A stretch of 64,000 nucleotides of DNA from the NCBI RefSeq assembly GCF_010686755.1, contig NZ_JAAGXA010000012.1, forward strand, positions 96,096 through 160,095, in the 5' to 3' direction. Of the stretch, positions 16,628-24,902 are shown piece after piece (position 1 is the first letter of the stretch; every line of letters begins with the position of its first letter). This stretch comes from Nocardioides zeae (GTDB lineage Bacteria > Actinomycetota > Actinomycetes > Propionibacteriales > Nocardioidaceae). The position numbers were made by a program, and so were the translations under genes. The notes below the pieces were generated by a model that saw only the letters and a program-made list of their open reading frames with translations, was not told where the DNA came from and searched no databases.

Positions 16628-17518
16628 ATGGAACTGCGCCACCTGCGTTCGTTCACCGCCCTGGTCGAGCACCGCCACTTCGGCCGAGCCGCCGAGAGCC
16701 TCCACCTGGCCCAGCCGGCCCTGTCGCAGCAGATCAAGCAGCTGGAACGCGAGCTGGGGACGACGCTCTTCACCCGCACCACCCGTCGGGTGGAGGTCAC
16801 CGAGGCCGGCGAGCGGCTGCTGCGGCACGCCCGCACCGTGCTCGCCGACGTCGACGACACCCTGGCCGACATGGCCCGGTTCGCGGCGGGCCGCGCCGGC
16901 CGGGTCTCGGTCGGCTTCGTCGGCACCGCGACGTACGACGTGCTGCCCGGCGTGGCCCGCCGGGTCCGCGAGACCCTGCCCGACGTCGAGCTCGAGCTGC
17001 GCGGCGAGGTGCTCTCCCCGGCGCTGGCCGCCGGGCTGCGCGACCGCACCTACGACCTGGCCGTGGTGCGCCCGGGTGTCGACGAGCCGTTGACGCTGCT
17101 GCCGCTGCGCACCGAGCGCCTGGTGGCCGTGCTGCCCCGCGAGCACCGGCTGGCCCACCACCGGCGCCTCGACCTGGCCCAGCTCGCGGACGAGCCGTTC
17201 GTGACCCACCCCTCGGGCCACCGTTCCTCGTTCCAGCGCACCGTGCTCGAGGCGTGCGCGGCGGCCGGGTTCACCCCCGACCCGGTGCTCGAGGTCGCCG
17301 AGACCGCGACCCTCGTGGTGTTCGTGGCCGCCGGGCTGGGCGTCGCGCTCGTGCCCGAGCCGGTGCGCAGCCTCGGCCACGAGGGCGTCGTCTACGTGCC
17401 CCTGCACCGGGCACCGACGGCCGAGCTGGCGCTCGCCCACCGACCGGGGGACCTCTCGCCCGCGGCCGGTGCCGTCGCGGCGGTGCTTCAGTCGGTGGTC
17501 TCGGCGAAGACGCCTTGA
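16628..17518 (+). CDS. LysR family regulator of the pcaFIJ genes
   Basis: A 296-residue LysR-type regulator. The N-terminal HTH is at 3-60 (MELRHLRSFTALVEHRHFGRAAESLHLAQPALSQQI), followed by the substrate-binding domain. Its position between the pcaFIJ and pcaHGBC blocks suggests an aromatic intermediate such as beta-ketoadipate or muconate as inducer, as for CatR/PcaQ relatives (inference). The last 31 bases overlap the 3' end of convergent pcaC. Confidence 0.9.
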   Translation: MELRHLRSFTALVEHRHFGRAAESLHLAQPALSQQIKQLERELGTTLFTRTTRRVEVTEAGERLLRHARTVLADVDDTLADMARFAAGRAGRVSVGFVGTATYDVLPGVARRVRETLPDVELELRGEVLSPALAAGLRDRTYDLAVVRPGVDEPLTLLPLRTERLVAVLPREHRLAHHRRLDLAQLADEPFVTHPSGHRSSFQRTVLEACAAAGFTPDPVLEVAETATLVVFVAAGLGVALVPEPVRSLGHEGVVYVPLHRAPTAELALAHRPGDLSPAAGAVAAVLQSVVSAKTP

Positions 17519-17859
17519 GCGATGCGGAACGCGGTGTTGGCGTCGGGCACACCGCAGTAGATCGCGGTCTGCAGCAGGCACTCCTTCACCTCGTCCTGGC
17601 TGAGCCCGTTGCGCAGCGCGGCCCGCAGGTGCATCGCGAGCTCCTCGTGGTGCCCACGGGCGACCAGCGCGGTCAGCGTGATGAGCGAGCGCTGGCGCCG
17701 GTCGAGGCCGGGACGGGTCCAGATCGAGCCCCAGGCGTACTCGGTGATGAGCTCCTGGAACTCCCGGGTCAGGTCGGTCGCGTTCGCGGTGGCCCGGTCG
17801 ACGTGCTCGTCGCCGAGCACCTCGCGACGCACCGCCATGCCGTCGTCGTGCCTGCTCAT
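17488..17859 (-). CDS. pcaC: 4-carboxymuconolactone decarboxylase
   Basis: A 123-residue AhpD-like protein, full length for a free-standing PcaC. Typical segments are EYAWGSIWTRPGLDRRQRSLITLTALVARGHHEELAMHLRAAL and LLQTAIYCGVP. It decarboxylates 4-carboxymuconolactone to the beta-ketoadipate enol-lactone. In many actinobacteria PcaC is fused to the hydrolase PcaD as PcaL; here there is no fusion and no pcaD nearby. The start ATG overlaps the pcaB stop. Confidence 0.92.
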   Translation of the reverse strand: MSRHDDGMAVRREVLGDEHVDRATANATDLTREFQELITEYAWGSIWTRPGLDRRQRSLITLTALVARGHHEELAMHLRAALRNGLSQDEVKECLLQTAIYCGVPDANTAFRIAQGVFAETTD

Positions 17860-18761
17860 GCGTGCACCCGCAATCCGTCGAGGAGGTCCGCGGTCTGGCT
17901 CACGGCCACGACGGTACGCCGCGCGAGCAGCCGCAGCGTGTCCCACTCGGCGTGCCAGGCCCCGTCGGCCCGCTCCTCCACCTGGTCGGCGGCCGCCAGG
18001 TGGAGCGTGGCCGCCAGGCCCGGCGTGGTGAGCGCGGCGCGGCGCACGAGCACCGACAGCACCGGGTTCGCCTTGTGCGGCATCGACGACGAGCCGCCGC
18101 CCCGCGCCTCGGCCAGCTCGCCCAGCCGGCTGCCCTCGAGCACGTCGCGCGCGACGTGGCCGCAGGCGTCGGTCGTGGTGACCAGCGCGTCGCCCGCCCG
18201 CGTGATCGAACGCCGCCGCGTGTGCCACGGCTCCGCGGCCGCCAGGTCGAGCGCGGCGGCGAGCCGGGCCGTGCCCGAGGTGTCGGTGCCGACCGGTCCC
18301 CCGCACTGCACGGGGAAGGTGAGGGCAGCGAGGTCCGCCCGGGCGTCGGCCAGCCCGGCGCGCCACTGCCGGAAGCGGTGGCCGAGCGTGATCTCCAGCG
18401 CGGGCTGGGTGAGGGTGCGGCCGGTCACCGTCGTCGCGCCGTGCGCCTCGACGAGCCGGTCGACGGCGTCCAGCGCACGGGCCAGGTCGGCGTCGAGCCG
18501 GGCCACGGCGTCGCGCAGCAGCAGCACGAGCGCGGTGTCGAGCACGTCCTGGCTGGTGAGGCCGCGGTGGTGCTCGGCCCCGAGCGCCGCGACGAGCGGG
18601 ATGACGGCGTTGCCGCCGGACTCGACGTCCAGCGGGCCGTCGGGCACCGTCAGGTCGACGCGCGACCACGCCGACTCCACCGCGACCATCGCGGCGAGGA
18701 AGGCCCGGTCGGAGAAGACCTCGCCGGCCCGCTGGTCGCCGGGCCAGAACAGCTCGCTCAT
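17856..18761 (-). CDS. pcaB: 3-carboxy-cis,cis-muconate cycloisomerase, short form
   Basis: A 301-residue fumarase/aspartase superfamily lyase with the signature GGGSSSMPHKANP at 221-233. It cyclises 3-carboxymuconate to 4-carboxymuconolactone. Well-known PcaB proteins are about 450 residues, so this one lacks much of the C-terminal domain and ends about 70 residues after the signature loop. The frame is clean, with start and stop overlaps to pcaG and pcaC, so this looks like a natural short form and not a frameshift. Activity remains to be shown. Confidence 0.85.
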   Translation of the reverse strand: MSELFWPGDQRAGEVFSDRAFLAAMVAVESAWSRVDLTVPDGPLDVESGGNAVIPLVAALGAEHHRGLTSQDVLDTALVLLLRDAVARLDADLARALDAVDRLVEAHGATTVTGRTLTQPALEITLGHRFRQWRAGLADARADLAALTFPVQCGGPVGTDTSGTARLAAALDLAAAEPWHTRRRSITRAGDALVTTTDACGHVARDVLEGSRLGELAEARGGGSSSMPHKANPVLSVLVRRAALTTPGLAATLHLAAADQVEERADGAWHAEWDTLRLLARRTVVAVSQTADLLDGLRVHA

Positions 18762-19276
18762 CCGCGGGGGAAGGTCAGGAAGACCGTCTCGCCGTCGCCC
18801 TGCAGGCGCACGTCGAACACGTAGCCGCCCTCGCCCTCGGTCGTCAGCAGCGTCGAGCGCCGGTCCGCGGGCAGCGCGAGCAGGAACGCGTCGTCGGCGG
18901 CGTCGGGCAGGTAGGCGCGGGTGAACAGCCGGTGCAGCAGCCCGCGGGCCAGCACCGTGATCGCGAAGAACGACGACCCCGGCCGCACGGTCGTGAACGA
19001 CCACCGGCCCTCGCGGTCGGTCGACGTGCGCCCCCACCCGGTGAACCCGTAGCCCTCGCGCAGGAGCGAGCCCGGCTGCTGGACGACGCGTCCCTCCGGG
19101 TCGGTCTGCCAGAGCTCGAGGACCGCGTCGGGCACCGGGTCGCCGTCGCCGTCCAGCACGCGGCCGCCCAGGCGCACCGCGCCCGGCGCACCGAGCGGCA
19201 CCAGCCGGTTGTCGTCGTCGAAGGGCAGCGCGTAGCCGAAGAACGGGCCCACGGTCTGGCCGGGCGTGGGGATCAC
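18758..19276 (-). CDS. pcaG: Protocatechuate 3,4-dioxygenase alpha subunit
   Basis: A 172-residue intradiol dioxygenase alpha subunit: PTPGQTVGPFFGYALPF at the N terminus and the beta-sandwich core ELWQTDPEGRVV...GYGFTGWGRTSTDREGRWSFTTVRPG. The alpha subunit lacks the full set of iron ligands and pairs with PcaH. The start is GTG at 19274-19276, overlapping the pcaH stop by 4 bases. Confidence 0.92.
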   Translation of the reverse strand: MIPTPGQTVGPFFGYALPFDDDNRLVPLGAPGAVRLGGRVLDGDGDPVPDAVLELWQTDPEGRVVQQPGSLLREGYGFTGWGRTSTDREGRWSFTTVRPGSSFFAITVLARGLLHRLFTRAYLPDAADDAFLLALPADRRSTLLTTEGEGGYVFDVRLQGDGETVFLTFPRG

Positions 19277-20031
19277 GACTCCACCTCGTCCTCGAGCGGC
19301 GTGCGGTGGGTGCCGGTGAGCACGATGTCCCAGCGGTAGCCGGTGCTCCACTCCGGCACGGTCAGGTCGTGGTCGTACGTCGCGACCAGCCGCTCGCGCG
19401 CCGCCGGGTCGAGGATCGACTGGTAGATCGGGTCGAGCCCGAACAGGGGGTCGCCGGGGAAGTACATCTGCGTGATCAGCCGCTGCGTGAACTCGGTGCC
19501 GAACAGCGAGAAGTGGATGTGCGCCGGACGCCAGGCGTTGCGGTGGTTGCGCCACGGGTAGGGCCCGGGCTTGATCGTGGTGAAGCGGTACCAGCCGTCG
19601 GCGTCGGTCAGGCACCGGCCCATGCCGGTGAAGTTGGGGTCGAGCGGCGCCGGGTGCTGGTCGCGCTGGTGCACGTAGCGCCCGCCCGCGTTGGCCTGCC
19701 AGACCTCGACCAGCTGGCGACGCACCGGCCGCCCGTCGCCGTCGAGCACCCGCCCGGTCACGACCATCCGCTCGCCGATCGGCTCGCCGGCGTGCTGGAT
19801 GGTCAGGTCGGCCTCGAGCGGGTCGACGTCGCGCTCGCCGAAGACCGGCGCCCACACCTCGAGCTCCTCGGGATCGGCCTGCACCGGCGCCTTGGTCGGG
19901 TGGCGCAGGAGGCTGGAGCGGTACGGCGCGTAGTCGAGGCGCGGCTGGGTCTCGACGACGCCGTCCGCGGCGTAGCTGTCGGCGAGGGCGGCGATCTCGT
20001 CGCTGACCTCCGCCTGGGTCAGTGCGGTCAT
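19273..20031 (-). CDS. pcaH: Protocatechuate 3,4-dioxygenase beta subunit
   Basis: A 252-residue iron-bearing subunit. Four Fe(III) ligands are visible by homology: Y119 (GGRYVHQRD), Y158 (KPGPYPWRN), and H171 and H173 (RPAHIHFSLFG). It opens the protocatechuate ring between the two hydroxyls to give 3-carboxy-cis,cis-muconate. It is the first gene of the leftward pcaHGBC operon and diverges from an IclR regulator across a palindromic site at 20076. Confidence 0.95.
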   Translation of the reverse strand: MTALTQAEVSDEIAALADSYAADGVVETQPRLDYAPYRSSLLRHPTKAPVQADPEELEVWAPVFGERDVDPLEADLTIQHAGEPIGERMVVTGRVLDGDGRPVRRQLVEVWQANAGGRYVHQRDQHPAPLDPNFTGMGRCLTDADGWYRFTTIKPGPYPWRNHRNAWRPAHIHFSLFGTEFTQRLITQMYFPGDPLFGLDPIYQSILDPAARERLVATYDHDLTVPEWSTGYRWDIVLTGTHRTPLEDEVES

Positions 20032-20075
20032 GGCCCCGAACCTAGGCCCCCGCGCGGACCTGGGTGGCGCACGGT

Positions 20076-20090
20076 TTCCACTCAGCGGAA
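20076..20090. promoter_or_regulatory. Candidate IclR-type operator between pcaH and the IclR gene
   Basis: TTCCACTCAGCGGAA is a 15-bp palindrome with a single mismatched pair, lying between pcaH and the divergent regulator. Its length and TTCC/GGAA ends fit IclR-family operators. If the upstream GTG at 20064 were the start, the site would lie inside the gene, which favours the start at 20100. Confidence 0.6.
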
Positions 20091-20099
20091 GATGGTCCC

Positions 20100-20828
20100 G
20101 TGGCCACCGTGACCAGTCGAGCGCTCGCCCTGCTCGCCGCCTTCGACGAGGGGCACCGTCGGCTCACCCTCACCGCGCTCGCCGCGCGCGCGGACCTCCC
20201 GATCGCCACGGCCCACCGCCTGGCCGCCGAGCTGGTCGCGTGGGGCGCGCTGGCCCGCACCTCCGACGGCGACTACGTCGTCGGTCGCCGGCTCTGGGAC
20301 CTCGGCCTCCTCGCCCCGCTCAACGCCGGGCTGGTCGAGCTCGCCTCGCCCTACCTGCACGACCTCTACAGCGCGACGCTGGCCACGGCCCACCTCGCGG
20401 TGCGCGACGGTCTCGAGGTGCTCTACCTCGACCGGTTGCGCGGCACCGCCTCGGTGCCGATCGTGAGCACCGTCGGCTCGCGGCTGCCGCTGCACGCCAC
20501 CGGCGTCGGCAAGGTGCTCCTCGCCCACGCGCCGACCGAGGTGCAGCAGGCGGTGCTCGGCGCGCTGACCCGCGTCACGCCGTACACGGTGACCCAGCCC
20601 GGCACCCTCCAGCGCCAGCTGGCCGCCGTGCGGCGCGACGACCACGCGACGACCGTCGAGGAGATGAGCCTGGGCGCGTGCTCGGTCGCCGTGCCGGTGC
20701 GGCGCGACGACACCGTGGTCGCCGCCCTGGGTGTCGTCGTCGCCACGCCGCGCCGCGACCGGTCGCGGTTGGTCGGCGCGCTGCAGGTCGCCGCCAACGG
20801 GATCGGCCGCGAGCTCAGCCGGACGTGA
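20100..20828 (+). CDS. IclR family regulator (PcaR-like)
   Basis: A 242-residue IclR protein. The N-terminal winged helix is at about 5-62 (TSRALALLAAFDEGHRRLTLTALAARADLPIATAHRLAAEL). The effector domain is at about 75-240 (LEVLYLDRLRGTASVPIVSTVGSRLPLHATGVGKVLLA). It is next to and divergent from pcaHGBC, the usual place for a protocatechuate-responsive repressor or activator. An alternative GTG 12 codons upstream exists, but the candidate operator lies between the two starts. Confidence 0.9.
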   Translation: MATVTSRALALLAAFDEGHRRLTLTALAARADLPIATAHRLAAELVAWGALARTSDGDYVVGRRLWDLGLLAPLNAGLVELASPYLHDLYSATLATAHLAVRDGLEVLYLDRLRGTASVPIVSTVGSRLPLHATGVGKVLLAHAPTEVQQAVLGALTRVTPYTVTQPGTLQRQLAAVRRDDHATTVEEMSLGACSVAVPVRRDDTVVAALGVVVATPRRDRSRLVGALQVAANGIGRELSRT

Positions 20829-20849
20829 GCCCAGCCGGGGGGGCGACGT

Positions 20850-22583
20850 TCAGTGCTGCTGGGCCGCCAGCCGCACGTGGGTGCCGGCGCTCCCGTAGCC
20901 GTCGTAGCCGCCCTCCCGCTGGAGGAGCTCGACGTAGAAGCCGGTCGGCAGCACCTCGGTGTAGAGGTGCACGAGCTCGCCGCCGCCCGACCGGTCGTAG
21001 AACAGCCCGTGCCGGCGCAGGTCGTCGACCTCGGCGTCGGTGAGGTCGAAGCGCGCCGCGAGGTCGACGTAGTAGTTCCCGGGCACCTCGAGCAGCGGCA
21101 CCCCGCGCTCGCGCAGGGCAGTGGCCGCGGCGCGCACGTCGGCGCAGGCGAACGCGACCTGGGTGACGCCGGAGCGGTCGGCGCCGGCGGCGTGCTCGAC
21201 GTTGAGCACCACCCGCAGGTCGCCGGCCGACGGACGCACGGCGCGGCTGCGGAGCCGGCCCCGGGGCTCGATGAACTCCTCGACCGCGGCGGGCACCATG
21301 CCGAGCACCGTGCGCAGGAAGCCGATCTCCTCGTTCAGCCGGTCCTCGGGCACGGCGACGCCGAGGTGGTCGAGGCCGCCCCAGTCGCCGGCGGGCGGCG
21401 TGCCGGTCGGTGCGAAGTCGCCGATCCAGTCGTCGGCGCCGTCGGGGGCGCTGACGAACACGTGCAGGCCGGACGGCGAGGTGATGCCGGGCAGCTGGGC
21501 CTCGCCGGCGCCGCGGCTGCGGTCGACCTCGGGCCACAGCAACGCCCGGGCCCGGGCCGCGACGGCCGGCACGCTCGGCACGACCACGCCGAGGGCGGTG
21601 TCGGTGGGTGCCCGGTTGACCACGACCTCGGCGGCGCCGTTGCGCCACCGGGTGACCGGCTTGCTGCGGTGGCGGCCGACCTCGACGAAGCCGAGCGCGG
21701 TCAGCAGGTCCTCGTGGCCGGCCGGCACCTCGACGAACGCCGCGTCGACACGGTCGGGCAGCGGTGCGGCGCTCTCGCCGAGCTCGGACTCCAGGAAGAT
21801 GAGCGAGCGGCGAGCGTCGCGTGCGGTCACCTCGGGCGGGGCCTCGCGGACGACGTCGCTGAACACCTCGAGCGACAGCGGGCCGTCGTAGCCGGCGGCC
21901 ACGGTCGCCGCGACCACACCGGTGACGTCGAGACCGCCCTGGCCGGGGAAGCAGCGGAAGTGCCGGCTCCACTCGAGAAGGTCGGTGCGCAGCAGCGGGG
22001 CGTCGGCGACCTGCAGGAAGCCGATCCGGTCGCCCGGCACGCCGGCGAGCACCTCGGGGCCGTCGCCGCGGGCCAGCAGGTGGAAGGTGTCGACGGCCAC
22101 GGTGACGCTCGGGTGGTCGGCACGCCGCACGACGTCCCACGACTGCGCGAACCGCGAGACGTGCCGGCCCCAGGCCAGCGCCTCGTAGGCGATCGTGACG
22201 CCGCGCTCGGCGGCCAGGTCGCCCAGCGCGGCGAGCTGCTCGGCCGACAGGTCGGGATCGTCGAGGGCGTCGGGCGAGGCGTTGGAGCAGCAGAGCACCA
22301 CCGACGTGCCGAGCTGCTCCATCACGTCGAGCTTCGCCGCGAACCGCCGACGCACGGCGCCGAACCCGTCGGGCGCGACGCCCTCGACGTCGCGCACCGG
22401 TTGGAACAGCTCGACGGCCAGGCCGAGGTCGGCGCACCGCGCTGCGACCTCCCGCGGCGAGAGCGTGCTCGCGACCAGGTCGTTGTCGAACAGCTCGATG
22501 CCGTCGAAGCCGGCACCGGCCGCCGCGGCCAGCTTGTGCTCGAGCCGACCGCTGAGCGAGACCGTGGCGATGCTGTGCCGCAT
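20850..22583 (-). CDS. 3-dehydroshikimate dehydratase, two-domain (QuiC1/QsuB type)
   Basis: A 577-residue protein with an N-terminal xylose-isomerase-like TIM barrel (1 to about 275) and a C-terminal 4-hydroxyphenylpyruvate-dioxygenase-like vicinal-oxygen-chelate region (about 285-577). The barrel metal ligands E134 (YEALAWG), D165 (VDTFHLL), Q191 (LQVADAP) and E239 (SLEVFSD) match the tetrad I recall for Pseudomonas QuiC1. The enzyme dehydrates 3-dehydroshikimate to protocatechuate, feeding PcaHG encoded next door. The start ATG overlaps the aroE stop. Annotation pipelines often miscall this family as a dioxygenase because of the C-terminal half. Confidence 0.92.
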   Translation of the reverse strand: MRHSIATVSLSGRLEHKLAAAAGAGFDGIELFDNDLVASTLSPREVAARCADLGLAVELFQPVRDVEGVAPDGFGAVRRRFAAKLDVMEQLGTSVVLCCSNASPDALDDPDLSAEQLAALGDLAAERGVTIAYEALAWGRHVSRFAQSWDVVRRADHPSVTVAVDTFHLLARGDGPEVLAGVPGDRIGFLQVADAPLLRTDLLEWSRHFRCFPGQGGLDVTGVVAATVAAGYDGPLSLEVFSDVVREAPPEVTARDARRSLIFLESELGESAAPLPDRVDAAFVEVPAGHEDLLTALGFVEVGRHRSKPVTRWRNGAAEVVVNRAPTDTALGVVVPSVPAVAARARALLWPEVDRSRGAGEAQLPGITSPSGLHVFVSAPDGADDWIGDFAPTGTPPAGDWGGLDHLGVAVPEDRLNEEIGFLRTVLGMVPAAVEEFIEPRGRLRSRAVRPSAGDLRVVLNVEHAAGADRSGVTQVAFACADVRAAATALRERGVPLLEVPGNYYVDLAARFDLTDAEVDDLRRHGLFYDRSGGGELVHLYTEVLPTGFYVELLQREGGYDGYGSAGTHVRLAAQQH

Positions 22584-23437
22584 CAGGCGGCGCCGGTGAG
22601 CTCGGCGAAGTGGCGGGCCATCCGGGCCGCGTCGGCGGGGCGTCCGGTGAAGTGCTCGAACGCCGCGACGGCCTGACCGACCGCCATCCCGCCGCCCGGC
22701 ACGACCCGGCAACCGCGGTCGCGGGCCAGGCGGACCAGCTCGGTCTCGAGCGGGAAGTAGACGACGTCGGCGACCCAGAGGTCCTCGCGCACGAGCGCCT
22801 CGTCGACCGGCAGGCCGGGGTGGCCGAGCATGCCGACCGGGGTGGCGTTGACCAGGCCGGCCGCGCCGGCGAGCGCCTGCTCGACGTCGTCGGCGCGCGA
22901 GACCCGCGCCTCGCCGTACCGCTCGGCCAGACGGACCGCGCAGGCGTCCGCACGCCCGGCGTCGGTGTCGACGATGCTCACGTGGGCGGCGCCCTGGTCG
23001 AGCAGGGCGTAGCCGACGGCGGCACCCGCTCCCCCGGCCCCGACCACCACGGCGGGGTCGCCGACGGAGGCCGGGAGCACGTCGCGGAAGGCCCGCGACC
23101 AGCCGGTCCAGTCGGTGTTGCGGCCCAGGGCGCGCCCGTCGCGGAAGACCACGGTGTTGACCGCGCCCAGGTCGGCGGCGTCGTCGGAGACCTCGTCGAG
23201 CAGCGGCAGCACCGCCTGCTTGAACGGGTGGGTGACGTTGAGCCCGTCGTAGCCCAGCCGGCGGGCCCAGGCGAGCAGCTCGGGCAGGTCGCCGGTGTCG
23301 TAGCCCAGGACGTCGGCGTCGAGGATGCGGTACGACAGGTCGAGCCCGGCGGCCGCGCCCTCGTGCTCCTGCAGGGCGGGGGTGAGGGTGGCCGAGATGC
23401 CGCGGCCGAGCAGGCCCAGGAGGTAGCGCTCGCTCAT
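22583..23437 (-). CDS. aroE: Shikimate/quinate dehydrogenase
   Basis: A 284-residue AroE-family enzyme. Substrate-site residues NVTHPFK (catalytic Lys) and RNTDWTGW (catalytic Asp), and the Rossmann loop VVGAGGAGAAV are visible; GGGMAVGQAVAAFEHFTG is near the end. Between the dehydratase and a shikimate-type transporter it should run in the catabolic direction, oxidising shikimate (or quinate) to the 3-dehydro compound, like QsuD/QuiA relatives. It has 4-base overlap with the transporter gene. Confidence 0.92.
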   Translation of the reverse strand: MSERYLLGLLGRGISATLTPALQEHEGAAAGLDLSYRILDADVLGYDTGDLPELLAWARRLGYDGLNVTHPFKQAVLPLLDEVSDDAADLGAVNTVVFRDGRALGRNTDWTGWSRAFRDVLPASVGDPAVVVGAGGAGAAVGYALLDQGAAHVSIVDTDAGRADACAVRLAERYGEARVSRADDVEQALAGAAGLVNATPVGMLGHPGLPVDEALVREDLWVADVVYFPLETELVRLARDRGCRVVPGGGMAVGQAVAAFEHFTGRPADAARMARHFAELTGAA

Positions 23438-24792
23438 CGGGCGGCCCCCACGAGCGGACGCCGGGCGGCGCGGGTGGCGTGCTGGCCGAGGTCGCGGGTC
23501 GGCACCCGGTGGGTGTCCTTGGGGCCCGTGAGGACGGCGATCGCGGAGATCAGGCAGGCGATCGAGGCGAACGCCGCGACCCGGGGCCAGTTGTCGGCGT
23601 CGCCGGCCATCAGCGCACCGGAGATGGTCGGGGTGAAGCCGGCCAGCGCGAAGCCGAACTGCGTGCCGATGGCCATGCCGGACAGCCGCACCGACGTCGG
23701 GAAGTACTCGGCGTACGTCGCGGGCCACACGGCGTTCGTCATCGAGTAGACGACCCCGGCCAGGGCCACGCCCAGGATGAAGACCAGGACGATGTTGCCG
23801 TTCGCGATGGCGCCGAGGAACGCGGTGACCAGCACGGCGCTGCCGACCAGACCGGTGACGAAGACCGGCTTGCGGCCGATGCGGTCGGACAGCCGTGCCC
23901 ACAGCGGGATCGTGCAGATCGCGACCAGGTTGGCCACGATCGCCAGCCACAGCATGGCGGTCGAGCTCAGCTCGATGCCGTAGTCCTCGCTGGTGGCGAA
24001 GTTGAGGGCGAAGACCTGGAACGTGGTGTTGACCATCGCGATGAAGGCCGCCAGGAAGACCCGGACCACGGAGGCCCAGTGGTCGCGGAACAGCTCGTTC
24101 AGCGGGGGCCGGGGTGCCTTCGGCTGGTCGTCGAACTCCGGGGTCTCGTCGAGCGAGCGGCGGATGACGTAGCCCGCGACCAGGAGGAGCGCGCTCAGCC
24201 AGAACGGGATGCGCCACCCCCAGGAGAGCAGCTGGTCCTCCGGCAGGATCGCGGCGAGCGGCAGGAACACCGCCGGGGCGAGCACCTGTCCGCCCTGGGT
24301 CCCGCTGAGGGTGAAGCTGGTGAAGAAGCCGCGGCGGTCGTCGGGCGCGTGCTCGAAGCTCATCGCGTTGGCGCCGGCCTGCTCGCCGGCGGCCGAGAGG
24401 CCCTGGAGCAGCCGCAGCAGCACCAGCAGGGCCGGCGCGAGCAGCCCGGCCTGTCCGTAGGTCGGCAGGCAGCCGATGAGGAACGTCGAGACGCCCATCA
24501 GGAGCAGCGTGCCGACCATGATCACCTTGCGGCCCACCCGGTCGCCGATGTGGCCCATGAGGAACGAGCCGAACGGCCGGGCGACGTAGGCGACGCCGAA
24601 GGTGGCCAACGAGCCGATGGTCGCGGCGTGGGTGTTGCCCTCGGGGAAGAAGACCTTGGGGAAGACCAGCGCGGCGGCCGTGCCGTAGATCGCGAGGTCG
24701 TAGTACTCCAGCGCGCTGCCGCTCCACGCGGCGACGGCGGCCTTGCCGGGGGTGCGTCGACGCTCCACCACGGTGGCGGTCGGTGCGGACAT
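23434..24792 (-). CDS. MHS-family MFS transporter, probably for shikimate
   Basis: A 452-residue metabolite:H+ symporter with about 12 membrane segments. SALEYYDLAIYGTAAALVF and GHIGDRVGRK are typical of the MHS subfamily (ShiA, KgtP, PcaK neighbours). It is first in the leftward transporter-aroE-dehydratase operon, which points to shikimate, quinate or a related hydroaromatic acid. No 3-dehydroquinate dehydratase is in the operon, so shikimate or 3-dehydroshikimate fits best. The ATG at 24790-24792 lies 75 bp from a LacI-type operator. Confidence 0.88.
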   Translation of the reverse strand: MSAPTATVVERRRTPGKAAVAAWSGSALEYYDLAIYGTAAALVFPKVFFPEGNTHAATIGSLATFGVAYVARPFGSFLMGHIGDRVGRKVIMVGTLLLMGVSTFLIGCLPTYGQAGLLAPALLVLLRLLQGLSAAGEQAGANAMSFEHAPDDRRGFFTSFTLSGTQGGQVLAPAVFLPLAAILPEDQLLSWGWRIPFWLSALLLVAGYVIRRSLDETPEFDDQPKAPRPPLNELFRDHWASVVRVFLAAFIAMVNTTFQVFALNFATSEDYGIELSSTAMLWLAIVANLVAICTIPLWARLSDRIGRKPVFVTGLVGSAVLVTAFLGAIANGNIVLVFILGVALAGVVYSMTNAVWPATYAEYFPTSVRLSGMAIGTQFGFALAGFTPTISGALMAGDADNWPRVAAFASIACLISAIAVLTGPKDTHRVPTRDLGQHATRAARRPLVGAAR

Positions 24793-24867
24793 CGGGGTCC
24801 TCCTCGTGCGGTGTGACGCCCGTCATGGCGCCGGTACGCGAGGACGCTAGGAGTGGCCCTCGTCACG

Positions 24868-24883
24868 TGGCAAGCGTTTGCCA
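24868..24883. promoter_or_regulatory. LacI-type operator
   Basis: TGGCAAGCGTTTGCCA has the classic LacI/PurR pattern: a 16-bp near-perfect palindrome with a central CG step. It lies between the divergent transporter operon and the LacI regulator gene, about 20 bases before the regulator start, so it could control both. Confidence 0.8.
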
Positions 24884-24902
24884 TTTTTGCCATGATGCTG
24901 CG

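Noticed and set aside
16628..17859. Overlap of the LysR gene end with pcaC as a sign of a wrong stop or frameshift
   Set aside because: Both proteins have normal family length and sensible C termini; a 31-bp convergent overlap is acceptable.
20850..22583. 4-hydroxyphenylpyruvate dioxygenase
   Set aside because: Only the C-terminal half resembles that enzyme; the N-terminal barrel has the dehydroshikimate dehydratase metal set and the neighbours fit that role.
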